Origin: JAFGXF01 sp963732595 | Lineage (GTDB): Bacteria > Chloroflexota > Anaerolineae > Anaerolineales > Anaerolineaceae | Length of the DNA stretch: 64,000 nucleotides | Assembly: GCA_963732595.1 (NCBI GenBank) | Contig: CAVSZZ010000002.1 | Span: 744,001-808,000, forward strand | Direction: 5' to 3' | Part shown: positions 36,735 to 46,291 of the stretch, piece after piece | Layout of the letters: each line of letters starts with the position of its first letter | How positions within the stretch are numbered: position 1 is the first letter of the stretch | Program-made: the position numbers and the translations under genes | Notes under the pieces: generated by a model | What the model saw: the letters and a program-made list of their open reading frames with translations, nothing else | What the model was told of the DNA's origin: nothing | The model's database searches: none

Positions 36735-37352
36735 TTATCTCGAGGCCAGATAGATGACAAAAGATGACAGGAACAGGTGGATCAAGTAGGGATAGAAGAA
36801 TGATCTGGTCTTCCAGGCAATATACCCAAACGCCGCGCCCCCAAATATGCAACTGGCTGTCTCAACGTAGGGTTTTCCAAAATGCGCCAACGTAAAAGGG
36901 ACCGCTTGCAAGAGAATGGCATAAGGACCACAGATTTCCACCAGTGAGAAGAGCAGAAATCCCCGGAAGAAGAACTCCCAGTCCAGCAGATCGATCGCAT
37001 TACGCAGAACGTAGGGCATATCTCCCTGGACTCTCGCGGCATAATAAAGGGTGATGCCGGGAAGATCCACTGCAATCCACAAGATGATGGCCATTGCCAG
37101 GCAGCCTATTGCCGTATAGAGGAGACCCCGTCTCCAGTCGCCGATCTGCATACCATATCTGGCCGGGTTTTCACGGAAAACCAATAAAATAACAGCCAGG
37201 GGGATGACCAGGAAAAGCAACAATCCTGAATACATGGGGTTTGGAATGGCTTCCTGGTAATTAAAAACGACCAGGGCAAGTGTAGAGACAACAATCGTTA
37301 CAACCGGTTTCCACTTTTGTGTCTTGTTTGCTTCGATAGCAGTGGAGGTCAT
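36735..37352 (-). CDS. CPBP-family intramembrane metalloprotease-like protein
   Basis: About six helices. The family motif EExxxR appears as WEFFFRG (first Glu replaced by Trp), followed by FTLAH (second motif) and a terminal HLFLSS. Loss of the first Glu is common in non-canonical members, so activity is uncertain. Family roles include CAAX-prenyl processing and bacteriocin self-immunity. Located between an MFS gene and trmD, with the ATG at 37352. Confidence 0.82.
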   Translation of the reverse strand: MTSTAIEANKTQKWKPVVTIVVSTLALVVFNYQEAIPNPMYSGLLLFLVIPLAVILLVFRENPARYGMQIGDWRRGLLYTAIGCLAMAIILWIAVDLPGITLYYAARVQGDMPYVLRNAIDLLDWEFFFRGFLLFSLVEICGPYAILLQAVPFTLAHFGKPYVETASCIFGGAAFGYIAWKTRSFFYPYLIHLFLSSFVIYLASR

Positions 37353-37364
37353 GAACCAATTATC

Positions 37365-38096
37365 TCACTCTTCATCAATTAGTTGCTTTAGATACCTGGT
37401 TTCATTCTCAGAGAGCTCAGCCTTCTCCAGTAAATCCGGTCGTCGTTGCAGCGTTCGCTTTATTGCTTGTTCGCGCCGCCAGCGAGCGATCGCGGCATGA
37501 TGGCCGGAGAGTAAGACCTCAGGGACTCTGGAACCACGGAATTCCGGGGGCCGTGTGTAATGAGGATATTCCAACAACCCCGAGGCATGGGAATCATCCA
37601 GTGCCCCATCCGGATCCCCCAAGGCGCCAGGGATGAGACGTACGATGGCATCCAGAACGGTTAATGCCGGTAATTCACCACCGGTTAACACATAATCGCC
37701 CACCGAGATCTCATCGGTAACCAAATTCTCCCGGATGCGCTCGTCAATCCCTTCATACCGACCACAAAGGATCGCCAGGTGTTCCAGATTGGATAATTCA
37801 TAGGCGGTTTTTTGATCGAACAAACGGCCCTGTGGTGTCATCAAGATCAACGGGCATTTCGGTGGCGCTCCAAGAATATCTTCGACAGCGGAAAATACGG
37901 GTTCTACTTTCATCACCATTCCGCCCCCGCCGCCATATGGAACATCGTCAGTCGTGTGATGTCGATCGATAGCCCAGTCCCGTATGTTGTGGTTGTGGAT
38001 CTCAACCAGACCATTCTGAATGGCACGTTGAAGGATGCTGATCTCCAGATAAGGACCAAACACCTGCGGAAACAGGCTGAAAATATCCACACGCAT
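37365..38096 (-). CDS. trmD: tRNA (guanine37-N1)-methyltransferase
   Basis: SPOUT methyltransferase making m1G37 in tRNAs, preventing frameshifting. Motifs: MRVDIFSLFPQVFGPYL at the start, LCGRYEGIDERI near 112 and VGDYVLTGGELPAL (about 132) for the SAM knot. 243 residues, typical. The usual partners rimM, rplS and rpsP are not adjacent; here it follows 12 bases after the CPBP gene on the same strand. Confidence 0.97.
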   Translation of the reverse strand: MRVDIFSLFPQVFGPYLEISILQRAIQNGLVEIHNHNIRDWAIDRHHTTDDVPYGGGGGMVMKVEPVFSAVEDILGAPPKCPLILMTPQGRLFDQKTAYELSNLEHLAILCGRYEGIDERIRENLVTDEISVGDYVLTGGELPALTVLDAIVRLIPGALGDPDGALDDSHASGLLEYPHYTRPPEFRGSRVPEVLLSGHHAAIARWRREQAIKRTLQRRPDLLEKAELSENETRYLKQLIDEE

Positions 38097-38211
38097 GCAT
38101 CCATTCTAGCCTGATGCCATCCACTCCGCAAGACCAATATAGACGGCATTATCATGAAACCCTAATCGGGCTGACTTGACGATGGTCAATACCAAATGAT
38201 AAGATGAATTC

Positions 38212-39473
38212 ATGTATTTGAAAGGCAGCAAGTGGAGTTTAAATAAAAAACGCAAGCGCACAAAACCATGGCTGATCCTGGTTTTACTTGTTTTCATTGC
38301 GGCATTCTTCTATATAGATAGAACGGTCTTGCCGACTGTCGATCCATTATTCATACCCACCCCGACAGTCACCCGCGATCCCCGCACTTTCTCCGCGGAA
38401 GCAGAAGCACTGGCCAAGGAAGGCAAGCTCAGCCTGGCGATTGATGCATATAAGAACGCGATCCTGGCTGATCCCCAGAATGCGGCCAACTACGTAGCTC
38501 TGGCCCGTCTGCAAGTTCTGTCCGGTGATCTCGAAGATGCATTGATCAATTCTGAGAATGCCCTGCTGTTGAACAAGAACAATGCACTGGCATATGCGGT
38601 CAGAGGTTGGATCCTGGGTCTGCAGGGTGAATACCAGTTAGGCGAGGCATCGCTAAAACAGCCCTGGAGATAGACCCCAACAGTGCACTTGCCAATGCCT
38701 ACCTGGCAGAAATACTAACCCTGAGAGTCTCCGAAGGCAAGGGGCTGGTTGGAACGATCGATGAAGCTGCAGAAGCTTCGCGGCGCGCACAACTGCTTGA
38801 CCCCAACATTATGGAGACCCACCGCGCGCGTGGATTGGTGCTTGAGCAAACTGGTAACTTCGATGAAGCCATAGCCGAGTACCAGGCGGCCATCCAGATC
38901 AATGGAAGATATTCCGATCTGCATCTGGCTCTTGGCCGCACTTATCTGGCCATCGAGGATTATACGAATGCGATAGACGAGTTCATCCAGGCCAATGCCT
39001 TGAACCCATCTGACCCCATGCCAGATACTTACATCGCACGCGCCTATGTGAAGATCGGTGAGTACGCCAAAGCCATCCAATATGCTCAGCAAGCCGTAAC
39101 TAATAACCCCTCGGACCCCTTTATGTATGGCAACCTGGGTTCGATGCTTTATCGCAATCAGAACTACTCAGAGGCAATCGTTGCATTACGCATGGCAATC
39201 CGAGGTGGAACAACTGAGGATGGCACGATCGTCAAGGGCTTACCGCTTGATTACACCGTGCGTGTCATGGAGTTCTACTAGACCTACGGCCTGGCACTGG
39301 CACGCCAAAATCAATGCGGTGAAGCTGTCCAGATCGCCCAGACCATCCTGCAAACCGTCATGGATGACGAAACGTCCGTCTACAATGCCCGTGAGATGAT
39401 CAACATCTGCCAGGCAAACCTGGGAGTTACTCCCACCTCGGAAATTGTTGTAGACGTCACACCCATTCCTTAA
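38212..39473 (+). pseudogene. Membrane-anchored TPR protein 1, frameshift and in-frame TAG
   Basis: N-terminal basic stretch, one helix (about residues 20-38), short Thr/Pro linker (FIPTPTVTRDP), then about six TPR repeats (for example AIDAYKNAILADPQNAANYV; EAIAEYQAAIQIN; YAKAIQYAQQAVTNNPSDP). Frame changes near 38655. The protein then reaches a TAG at 39279-39281 but the same frame continues with TYGLALARQNQCGEAVQIAQ, matching the end of the next gene, to a TAA at 39471-39473. So a nonsense change removes the last 65 residues. Tandem paralogue of the following gene. Confidence 0.8.
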
Positions 39474-39480
39474 TCGATGA

Positions 39481-40798
39481 CTGGATAACCGTGCAGCTCT
39501 CAGGCAGAGAACCCACTTTTCGAAAAGCAAACCCAGATCGAATCCATATCGCGCCCTGCTGTGGATTCTTTTAATCGTATTGGGCTTGGTGATCGTTCGC
39601 AACCTTGACTCGGGTGAGATCCGCCCCTTATTCCTGCCGACTCCAACACCCACCCGCACATCGAATTCCTATTCGCTGGAGGGAGAAACCCATTTCATGG
39701 CGGGTGATCTGGACAAGGCCATCGCAGCCTATCAACTGGCTACCGCATGCAGAGCCTAACAATGCTCAGTTATGGGCTGAGCTGGCGCGCATTCAAACCT
39801 ATTCATCCAACCTGCTGACAACCGATGCTGAAAAACTGGCCCGTTTGCAGGATGCACAGGCAAATATCAACCAGGCCAAGGAACTCGCACCTGAAGACAG
39901 CACCGTGCGTGCAATACGCGCTTTCGTTCTGGATTGGAGCGCAAGTCTGGCTGGTGCCCAGGCGAGCACCATTCTGGCGGAGGCCGAACAGGAAGCCATA
40001 TATGCCATTCAACTCGACCCTGCCAACACTTTGGCACTGGCATATTATGCGGAAGTTCTGGTAGACCAGCAGAAGTGGCTTCAGGCGCAACAGAATGCCA
40101 ACCAGGCCGCCAGGCAGAACCCCAACCTGATGGATGTCCGGCGTATCAATGCCTACGTACTCGAATCACTTGGTGATTACAATGCAGCCATCACGGAGTA
40201 TCAAGCCGCTGTTGCAATCAATCCGAACCTGACATTCCTGTATATTTCTATCGGCAGGATCTACCGGCACCTCGAACTCTATGACAATGCGCTTGATTAT
40301 TTTGATAAGGCGGCAAATATCAATGAACAAATCGGTGTGAAGGACCCAATCCCATACCTGGCGATATCAAACACGTATGTTCAACAAGGCCAATTCTTGA
40401 TTGCCTCACGGAATGTCTTGAAAGCGCTTCAGATCAATCCCAATAGCCCGGATGTCTATGCCCAGCTCGGTTTGGTATATTACAAAGGTCGTAATTATGA
40501 AGGTTCCATCCCTGCCTTCGAGTGCGGGATCCTGGGCTGCAATGCAGAACAAAGTTGTGAGGTGCGCGATTGCGATTCGACGGTGGATCCGGCGGTGATC
40601 GTGCAGGGGATGCCTTTGTCGGATAATACCGTGGTTTACTACTTCACATATGGGTCCGTTCTGGCCGGATTGCACAAAGAGGGCGATGATTATTGCATAC
40701 GAGCCCTGGACATACTGGGGCAGGTAAAAGCTGGTTTTTCCGGAGATGCAACCATCATGGGGATCGTCACAGCCGGTGAGTATATTTGCGGCGAGTAA
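39481..40798 (+). pseudogene. Membrane-anchored TPR protein 2, frameshifted
   Basis: Same plan as its upstream neighbour: one helix (ALLWILLIVLGLVIV), the linker FLPTPTPTRT, then TPR repeats (DKAIAAYQLA; AITEYQAAVAINPNLTF; NALDYFDKAANIN; NVLKALQINPNSPDVY) and a C-terminal part VQGMPLSDNTVVYYFTYG. The frame shifts near 39740-39755, so the region before it reads in another frame. The true start is unclear: a CTG at 39481 opens the frame carrying the helix and an ATG (39477) is out of frame. Roles of such proteins are scaffolding or sensing; nothing more can be read. Confidence 0.78.
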
Positions 40799-40844
40799 GA
40801 TCTTAAAACATATAAATTTTTTATAAGAAATCCCCTCACCCCCC

Positions 40845-40873
40845 TTGACTTCCATCTTAAAAATAGGTATTAT
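40845..40873 (+). promoter_or_regulatory. Promoter of groESL
   Basis: TTGACT (40845-40850), 17-base spacer, TATTAT (40868-40873). Start expected near 40880, at the front edge of the CIRCE box. Confidence 0.85.
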
Positions 40874-40882
40874 TCATACGGT

Positions 40883-40909
40883 TTAGCACTCGATGCATAA
40901 GAGTGCTAA
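40883..40909 (+). promoter_or_regulatory. CIRCE operator (HrcA site)
   Basis: TTAGCACTC (40883-40891), 9-base spacer, GAGTGCTAA (40901-40909): an exact match to the CIRCE consensus. HrcA bound here represses groESL until heat or misfolded protein titrates the chaperonin. Confidence 0.97.
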
Positions 40910-40950
40910 TATCACCCAAGTTATTAACCAATATTTTTATGGAGGTAAGC

Positions 40951-41244
40951 ATGGCAATGGAACTTAAACCCCTTGGAAACCGTCTGGTGGTCGAACCCAT
41001 CGAACAGGAAGATGTCACAGCTGGAGGCATTGTCCTTCCCGAAACTGCCAAGGAAAAACCGCAAAAGGGTACCGTCCTTGCGGTCGGTCCCGGTGATCGC
41101 AATGAAAAGGGTGAACGTATCCCGATGGATGTGTCCGTCAAGGACACCATTCTCTTTGCCAAGTATTCAGGCACTGAGATCAAATTGGACGCCAAAAAAG
41201 TGATCATTCTTCGCGAAAGCGATGTGCTGGCGATTGTCAAGTAA
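40951..41244 (+). CDS. groES: Co-chaperonin GroES
   Basis: Lid of the GroEL cage. 97 residues with the mobile loop (EQEDVTAGGIVLPETAKEKP) and the C-terminal VIILRESDVLAIV. Start set at the ATG at 40951, eight bases after GGAGG; an ATG at 40939 overlaps that ribosome site. First gene after the CIRCE box. Confidence 0.97.
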   Translation: MAMELKPLGNRLVVEPIEQEDVTAGGIVLPETAKEKPQKGTVLAVGPGDRNEKGERIPMDVSVKDTILFAKYSGTEIKLDAKKVIILRESDVLAIVK

Positions 41245-41269
41245 ATCATTTATTAATAAGGAGTAAGCT

Positions 41270-42901
41270 ATGGGAGCAAAACAACTTGTATTTTCTGAAG
41301 AAGCCCGCCGTCGCCTGAAAGCCGGCGTCGATGTGGTTAACAATGCAGTTTCGACTACTCTGGGCCCCAAGGGTCGCAATGTCGCGTTGGATCGCAAATT
41401 CGGTTCCCCGACCATCACCCACGACGGCGTAACAGTTGCCAAAGAGATCGAACTTGAGGATCCCTTTGAGAACATGGGTGCGCAACTCCTCAAGGAAGCA
41501 GCCACGAAGACCAACGATATCGCCGGTGACGGCACCACCACCTCGACAGTCCTGGCACATGCCATTGTGACCGAAGGCCTGAAGAATCTGGCAGCCGGTG
41601 CCAACCCGATGCTTTTGAAGCATGGCATTGAAGCTGCCGCGAAAGCAGTTGCCGATGACATCAAAAAACAATCCATTGAGATCACCACCAAGGATGAGAT
41701 CTCGAATGTCGCAACCATATCGGCTCAGGACCGCAATATCGGTGCCTTAATTGCTGAAGTGATGGACAAGGTCGGTAAAGACGGCGTTATTACCGTTGAA
41801 GAATCAAAAGGTCTCGAGTTCGAAACCGAATATGTCGAAGGGATGCAGTTTGACCGTGGTTATATCTCGGCCTATTTCATCACCGACGCCGAGCACATGA
41901 AAGCCTCGATTGCCGATCCCTATATCCTGGTGACCGACAAGAAGATCTCCGCCGCTACCGATATTGTCCCCGTTCTGGAAAAACTTGTCCAGGTTGGCAA
42001 ACGTGAACTTCTGATCATTGCCGAAGATATTGATGGTGAAGCCCTGGCAACCCTGGTGCTCAATAAACTGCGTGGCATGCTCAACGTCATCGCCGTAAAA
42101 GCCCCCGGCTTCGGTGATCGCCGAAAAGCCATGCTGCAGGATATTGCCATCCTGACCGGCGCTACTGTCATCTCTGACGAAACCGGCCGCAAGCTTGACA
42201 CCACCACCCTGACAGATCTTGGTAAAGCCGAAAAGGTTGAATCCGACAAGGATGACACCACCATCGTGGGAGGTAAAGGCGACAGCGCAGGTATTAAAGG
42301 CCGCATCGAGCAAATCAGGGTGGAGATCGACAACACCACCAGTGATTACGATCGCGAGAAATTGCAGGAGCGTCTGGCTAAACTGACCGGCGGTGTTGCA
42401 ATCATTCGCGTGGGAGCGGCCACAGAGACCGAGCTCAAGGAAAAGAAACACCGCGTGGAAGATGCTCTTTCCGCAACCCGTGCAGCGGTTGAGGAAGGCA
42501 TCGTTCCCGGAGGCGGTGTTGCGCTTATCAATGCCATGGCTGCCTTATCGAAGATCAAACTTGAGCATGAAGATGAAAAAATCGGTGTTAATATCGTGCG
42601 AAAAGCTTTGGAATTCCCGATGCGTAAGATCGCCGAGAATGCCGGTAAAGAAGGCTCAGTGATCGTTGAAACCGTTCGTAAAGAACAGATTGCCCAGAAG
42701 AACCCACGCATTGGTTACGATGTCCTGTCTGAAGTTTATGGTGATATGGTCAAGGTGGGCGTCATCGACCCCGCCAAGGTTACCCGAGGCGCGCTTGAGA
42801 ATGCCGCCTCCATTGCAGCCATGATCCTCACCACTGAAGCATTGATCACCGATGTTCCTGAGAAGGAAAAATCGGCACCGATGCCCCCGCCTGAGTACTA
42901 A
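41270..42901 (+). CDS. groL: Chaperonin GroEL
   Basis: 60-kDa chaperonin with ATP-binding TTLGPKGRNV near residue 29, GDGTTTSTVLAHAI (about 85), the apical domain (GLEFETEYVEGMQFDRGY) and PGGGVALINA (about 410). 543 residues with a short C-terminal tail APMPPPEY instead of the GGM repeat seen in many groups. GGAG 7 bases upstream; co-transcribed with groES, 25 bases apart. Confidence 0.98.
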   Translation: MGAKQLVFSEEARRRLKAGVDVVNNAVSTTLGPKGRNVALDRKFGSPTITHDGVTVAKEIELEDPFENMGAQLLKEAATKTNDIAGDGTTTSTVLAHAIVTEGLKNLAAGANPMLLKHGIEAAAKAVADDIKKQSIEITTKDEISNVATISAQDRNIGALIAEVMDKVGKDGVITVEESKGLEFETEYVEGMQFDRGYISAYFITDAEHMKASIADPYILVTDKKISAATDIVPVLEKLVQVGKRELLIIAEDIDGEALATLVLNKLRGMLNVIAVKAPGFGDRRKAMLQDIAILTGATVISDETGRKLDTTTLTDLGKAEKVESDKDDTTIVGGKGDSAGIKGRIEQIRVEIDNTTSDYDREKLQERLAKLTGGVAIIRVGAATETELKEKKHRVEDALSATRAAVEEGIVPGGGVALINAMAALSKIKLEHEDEKIGVNIVRKALEFPMRKIAENAGKEGSVIVETVRKEQIAQKNPRIGYDVLSEVYGDMVKVGVIDPAKVTRGALENAASIAAMILTTEALITDVPEKEKSAPMPPPEY

Positions 42902-42923
42902 ATCGAAACAGTACATAAGTATA

Positions 42924-42953
42924 AAAGGAGCGTGGAGTGATCCACGCTCCTTT
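42924..42953 (+). terminator. Terminator after groEL
   Basis: 13-bp perfect stem AAAGGAGCGTGGA / TCCACGCTCCTTT capped by a GTGA (GNRA-type) tetraloop, 22 bases after groEL. The following tract is weak (TTTGTG), so some read-through to the next gene is possible. Confidence 0.8.
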
Positions 42954-42989
42954 GTGTCCTCGCACCGGAACCTCTGGGAAAAAGGTATA

Positions 42990-43871
42990 ATGACCGGAAT
43001 GCGCAAGTTTGGAATCTACACCCTAATTGTCATTACCTGTCTGGCGTTGGCCAACTGTGGAAAGGTAAGTCCGGAGCCAACCTCCACACCCACATTGGCA
43101 CTACCAACCCCCACCCTCGAACCGATGGCTGCCATCGTTAACGGGGAAGGTATCAGCATGGTCCAATACCAGGCGGAATTGGATCGTTATATGATCGCCA
43201 CAACCGAGACCGGTCGAGCAGCACCAGGTGGTGTGGAACCCAGAACTTTGATCCTTGATGAATTGATCGATGAAAGTCTGCTGGCACAGGCTGCTTACCA
43301 GTCTGGTTATGAGATCAACGACGGTGAACTGGATGCCCGCCTGGTTCAACTTGCTGATCAGATTGGTGGAGCACAATCGCTCCAGGATTGGCAAATCCGA
43401 TATGGATACTCAGATACCAGCCTTCGGCAAGCGCTACAGCGTTCAATAGCAGCCGCCTGGATGCGCGATGCGATCCTGGCTGATGTTCCACTCCAAGCCG
43501 AGCAAGTCCATGCCCGCCAGATTCTGCTCGCCGATGAGCAAACAGCCCTGTCAATCAAAGCACAGTTGGATGCCGGCTCGGATTTCACACAACTGGCATA
43601 TCAATTTGACCGAGGCACTGGCGGGGATTTGGGTTGGTTTCCACGTGGGTTCCTGAACTTCTCAGAAGTTGAGAGTGCAGCTTTCGCACTTGAGGCTGGT
43701 CAATACAGCAACCCAGTGGCATCCGCCATTGGCTGGCATATCATCCTGGTTATCGAAAAGGACCCGGCGCACGAGCTTTCACCGGATGGCCTGTTCGCAG
43801 TTCAGAACCAGGCACTTGACTCCTGGATAGCCCAAAGCCGAGCAGAAAGCACGATAGAAATCTTGCTTTAA
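42990..43871 (+). CDS. SurA/PpiC-type peptidylprolyl isomerase lipoprotein
   Basis: Signal peptide with lipobox ALANCG (Cys about 22), Thr/Pro linker (STPTLALPTPT), then a SurA-like helical N-domain (AIVNGEGISMVQYQAELDRY; TLILDELIDESLLAQAAYQ) and a parvulin domain with VHARQILLADEQTALSIKAQ, AYQFDRGTGGDLGWFPRG and AIGWHIILVIEKD. It would fold secreted proteins outside the membrane. Start ATG at 42990 follows AAAGG. About 293 residues. It opens an envelope gene run. Confidence 0.9.
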   Translation: MTGMRKFGIYTLIVITCLALANCGKVSPEPTSTPTLALPTPTLEPMAAIVNGEGISMVQYQAELDRYMIATTETGRAAPGGVEPRTLILDELIDESLLAQAAYQSGYEINDGELDARLVQLADQIGGAQSLQDWQIRYGYSDTSLRQALQRSIAAAWMRDAILADVPLQAEQVHARQILLADEQTALSIKAQLDAGSDFTQLAYQFDRGTGGDLGWFPRGFLNFSEVESAAFALEAGQYSNPVASAIGWHIILVIEKDPAHELSPDGLFAVQNQALDSWIAQSRAESTIEILL

Positions 43872-43885
43872 TATATGGGTGCGAT

Positions 43886-44626
43886 ATGACACAAGAAAAA
43901 AATACGAAACCCAATCTGTCAATCAAAAAACTCAGCCTGACACCTATCTGGAATATCTTAACCATCCTGATGGTTCTGGGCACTTGTTGTATTTCATCTT
44001 ATGTTCTGATCCTTTTGACCAATCCCCAGTTGCCATTCAATCCTTTTCCCCCTCCCTTAACCTCGACTCCCATCCCCACACCCACATTCACACCTCGAGT
44101 CTTCCCGGCAACATGGACACCAACTTCCACCTATAGCGCAGATCAACCGGATGCAGCTCTTCCATCAGCTACCATGCATATCTACTTTACACCGACAAAA
44201 CATGCAAGCATCACACCACCGCCACCCATTGCAACACTTCCTACGGGACCCTGGTTTGGTATTGACGGAATAATAACCGCTCTCTCTGCCACAGAAAAGA
44301 ACCCGGATGTGGGATGCACCTGGCTTGGGATCGGTGGGGTGATCACCGACACATCGAATCAGCCCTTATTCGGTATAACAGTGAAATTGACGGGGTCCCT
44401 TGACTTCACGACCTTCGATCAGACCACTCTGAGTGGGGCTGCCCCGCAATATGGCGAGGGCGGTTATGAGTTCTACCTCGGTGGTACACTAATCGCCTCT
44501 CAAGGCAGGCTGATCATCCAATTGGTTGATGATACTGGACTACCCCTTTCAGATCCGGTCTCTATAACCACCTATACCGATTGTCAGAAAAACCTTATCC
44601 TGGTAAATTTTGAACAGATCCAATAG
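43886..44626 (+). CDS. Membrane-anchored Thr/Pro-linker protein with Ig-like domain
   Basis: 246 residues: cytoplasmic basic tail, one helix (about 24-48), a long Thr/Pro/Ser linker (STPIPTPTFTPRVFPATWTP) and a C-terminal beta domain from WLGIGGVITDTSNQPLFGIT (about 145). This resembles carboxypeptidase regulatory or Ig-like modules (GxVTD...GVTVxL pattern) with a final DCQKNLILVNF. Three cysteines could form one disulfide. No enzyme motif. Translation starts 14 bases after the previous stop, so it belongs to the same operon. Confidence 0.75.
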   Translation: MTQEKNTKPNLSIKKLSLTPIWNILTILMVLGTCCISSYVLILLTNPQLPFNPFPPPLTSTPIPTPTFTPRVFPATWTPTSTYSADQPDAALPSATMHIYFTPTKHASITPPPPIATLPTGPWFGIDGIITALSATEKNPDVGCTWLGIGGVITDTSNQPLFGITVKLTGSLDFTTFDQTTLSGAAPQYGEGGYEFYLGGTLIASQGRLIIQLVDDTGLPLSDPVSITTYTDCQKNLILVNFEQIQ

Positions 44627-44641
44627 CGTTATCAATCCCGA

Positions 44642-45349
44642 ATGAAACGCTCAACGGTCATCATTTTCTCGGCCTTGGTTTTGGTCGGACTTGCAGCAGG
44701 GTATCTTGCTTACCGGTATTTACGTACCCCCGCAACACGTACTCAGCAGTTGTTCACCTGGCTAAGGAATCCGGAGGGACACTCCAAATGGGCTGTCGTA
44801 TCCAACCACTACTGCGCTGGTGCCCCCTTCCGTATGCCCACCGACGGATATATCGGTTACCTTTGGGGAGATCTTTTCAAGCTTAATCACAAACATCAAG
44901 GGATTGATATTTTCGCTGGGACTCCTGCTGGAGAGACAGCCATCTATGCGGTTTATGATGGTTATCTGACGCGTCAATCGGATTGGATTTCTTCTGTGAT
45001 TTTACGACTCCCCGAGGATCCCCTAGCCCCTGAACAGCAGATATGGGTATATTACACACATATGGCAGATGAAGCAGGGAAATCCTTCATCTCGAAGGAT
45101 TTCCCTCCAGGAACAAATGATCAATTTGTCACCGCCGGAACCCTGCTCGGTTACCAGGGAAATTACTCAGGAGACCCGGGGAATCCCACCGGGACCCACC
45201 TGCATCTTTCCATCGTCCGGAGTGATGAGACCGGCGCCTACAAGAACGAGTTGAACATTTCCAACACGCTCGATCCATCTCCATATTTTGGGTTACCATT
45301 AAACAGTTCGCTTAATCATGGGGAGATACCGATATGCAAAAGCCCATAA
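44642..45349 (+). CDS. Membrane-anchored M23-family peptidase
   Basis: One helix at residues 5-25, then an M23 (LytM-like) domain. Zinc ligands HQGIDIF (HxxxD, about residue 86) and GTHLHLSI (HxH, about 185) are both present, with GYLTRQSD/GNYSGDPGN loops. It should cut peptidoglycan cross-links or stems. The presence of all ligands suggests activity, unlike degenerate EnvC-type partners. Adjacent to the anchored linker protein and the PpiC-like lipoprotein. Confidence 0.88.
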   Translation: MKRSTVIIFSALVLVGLAAGYLAYRYLRTPATRTQQLFTWLRNPEGHSKWAVVSNHYCAGAPFRMPTDGYIGYLWGDLFKLNHKHQGIDIFAGTPAGETAIYAVYDGYLTRQSDWISSVILRLPEDPLAPEQQIWVYYTHMADEAGKSFISKDFPPGTNDQFVTAGTLLGYQGNYSGDPGNPTGTHLHLSIVRSDETGAYKNELNISNTLDPSPYFGLPLNSSLNHGEIPICKSP

Positions 45350-45404
45350 GTGCAAGATCTTTTTTCTGTAGCCTTTGTATGCTGCTTTGTGTGGGGACCT
45401 AAAT

Positions 45405-46190
45405 ATGATCGGTTATCGTGACCTTGATAAAGGTTTCTCCGATCTGGGCTTGAATCAGAAAACCCCGATTATCGTACACGTAGCCAGTGAGCATTTTGAG
45501 ACCATCCGGGGAGGCATTGAGACTCTCATTGGAGCCATCACAGCCCATACCTATGCATTGGTAACCCCCGCATTTACTTATCGAACCATGCTGATACCGG
45601 AAAAAGGCCCGGACAGGAATGGGATCACTTACGGTTCTGGCCGGCAGGCAAACGAAATGATCGAAGCCTACAGCCCGGATATGCCACCAGATGAAACCTT
45701 GGGCGATTTCCCTGTGATATTCAATCACTTACCAGGAGTGAGACGCTCAAAACATCCTATCCTGTCCTTTTATGGCGTACATGCTGAAGAATACCTGGAC
45801 ACCCAAACGATTTACGATCCATTGGCTGTCATCAACGCCCTGATGTCCAATGATGGAATTGTCCTCCTGATCAATGTTGAGCAAACCGCAAACACCAGCA
45901 TCCATGTCGGAGAACAACTGGCAAAACGCAGGTCATTCGTGAGATGGGCATTATCATATAATGGCATGGTCGAATGTCCCAATTTTCCAGGCTGCTCGTC
46001 GGGATTCAATGCCATCAATGCGACCACGGTACCGTTCTGTGGTAAATTTCAACTGGCAGGCCTGGATATTAAAGCTTTTCCTTTGCGTGATCTGGTAAAC
46101 ACTGCCCGCACAATGATTGAGACTGACCCCAATGCATTGCTTTGCCAGCGATCCGATTGTGAAAGATGTAATGCCATCCGTATGGCTTGA
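45405..46190 (+). CDS. AAC(3)-family N-acetyltransferase-like protein
   Basis: Antibiotic_NAT fold. Recognisable elements: PIIVHVASEHFETIRGGIETLIGAI, LVTPAFTYRTM, the conserved RRSKHPILSFYG (RSxHP-S), and DGIVLLINVEQTANTSIHVGEQLA (nTSxHxaE). The N-terminal SLSxIG of classic AAC(3) is altered to VHVASEHF. Family members acetylate aminoglycosides, yet many genomic copies have metabolic or unknown roles, so resistance is not claimed. Four Cys near the C-terminus (CQRSDCERC, also CPNFPGC) are unusual and could bind metal. Start ATG at 45405. Confidence 0.82.
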   Translation: MIGYRDLDKGFSDLGLNQKTPIIVHVASEHFETIRGGIETLIGAITAHTYALVTPAFTYRTMLIPEKGPDRNGITYGSGRQANEMIEAYSPDMPPDETLGDFPVIFNHLPGVRRSKHPILSFYGVHAEEYLDTQTIYDPLAVINALMSNDGIVLLINVEQTANTSIHVGEQLAKRRSFVRWALSYNGMVECPNFPGCSSGFNAINATTVPFCGKFQLAGLDIKAFPLRDLVNTARTMIETDPNALLCQRSDCERCNAIRMA

Positions 46191-46291
46191 GGCCCGGATA
46201 TAATTAATACCAAATGTGATATAAAGAATCATTCTCTCCATCGGATCTCTGAAATTGATGATTATTTGTGGTCAGCAGTGATCAAATAATT

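Noticed and set aside
39279..39281. TAG as pyrrolysine or recoded codon
   Set aside because: No PylT/PylS or methylamine genes seen; paralogue has an ordinary aromatic residue there, so a nonsense change or error is simpler.
45405..46190. Acquired aminoglycoside resistance gene
   Set aside because: No mobile element or integron nearby, and key N-terminal motif is altered.
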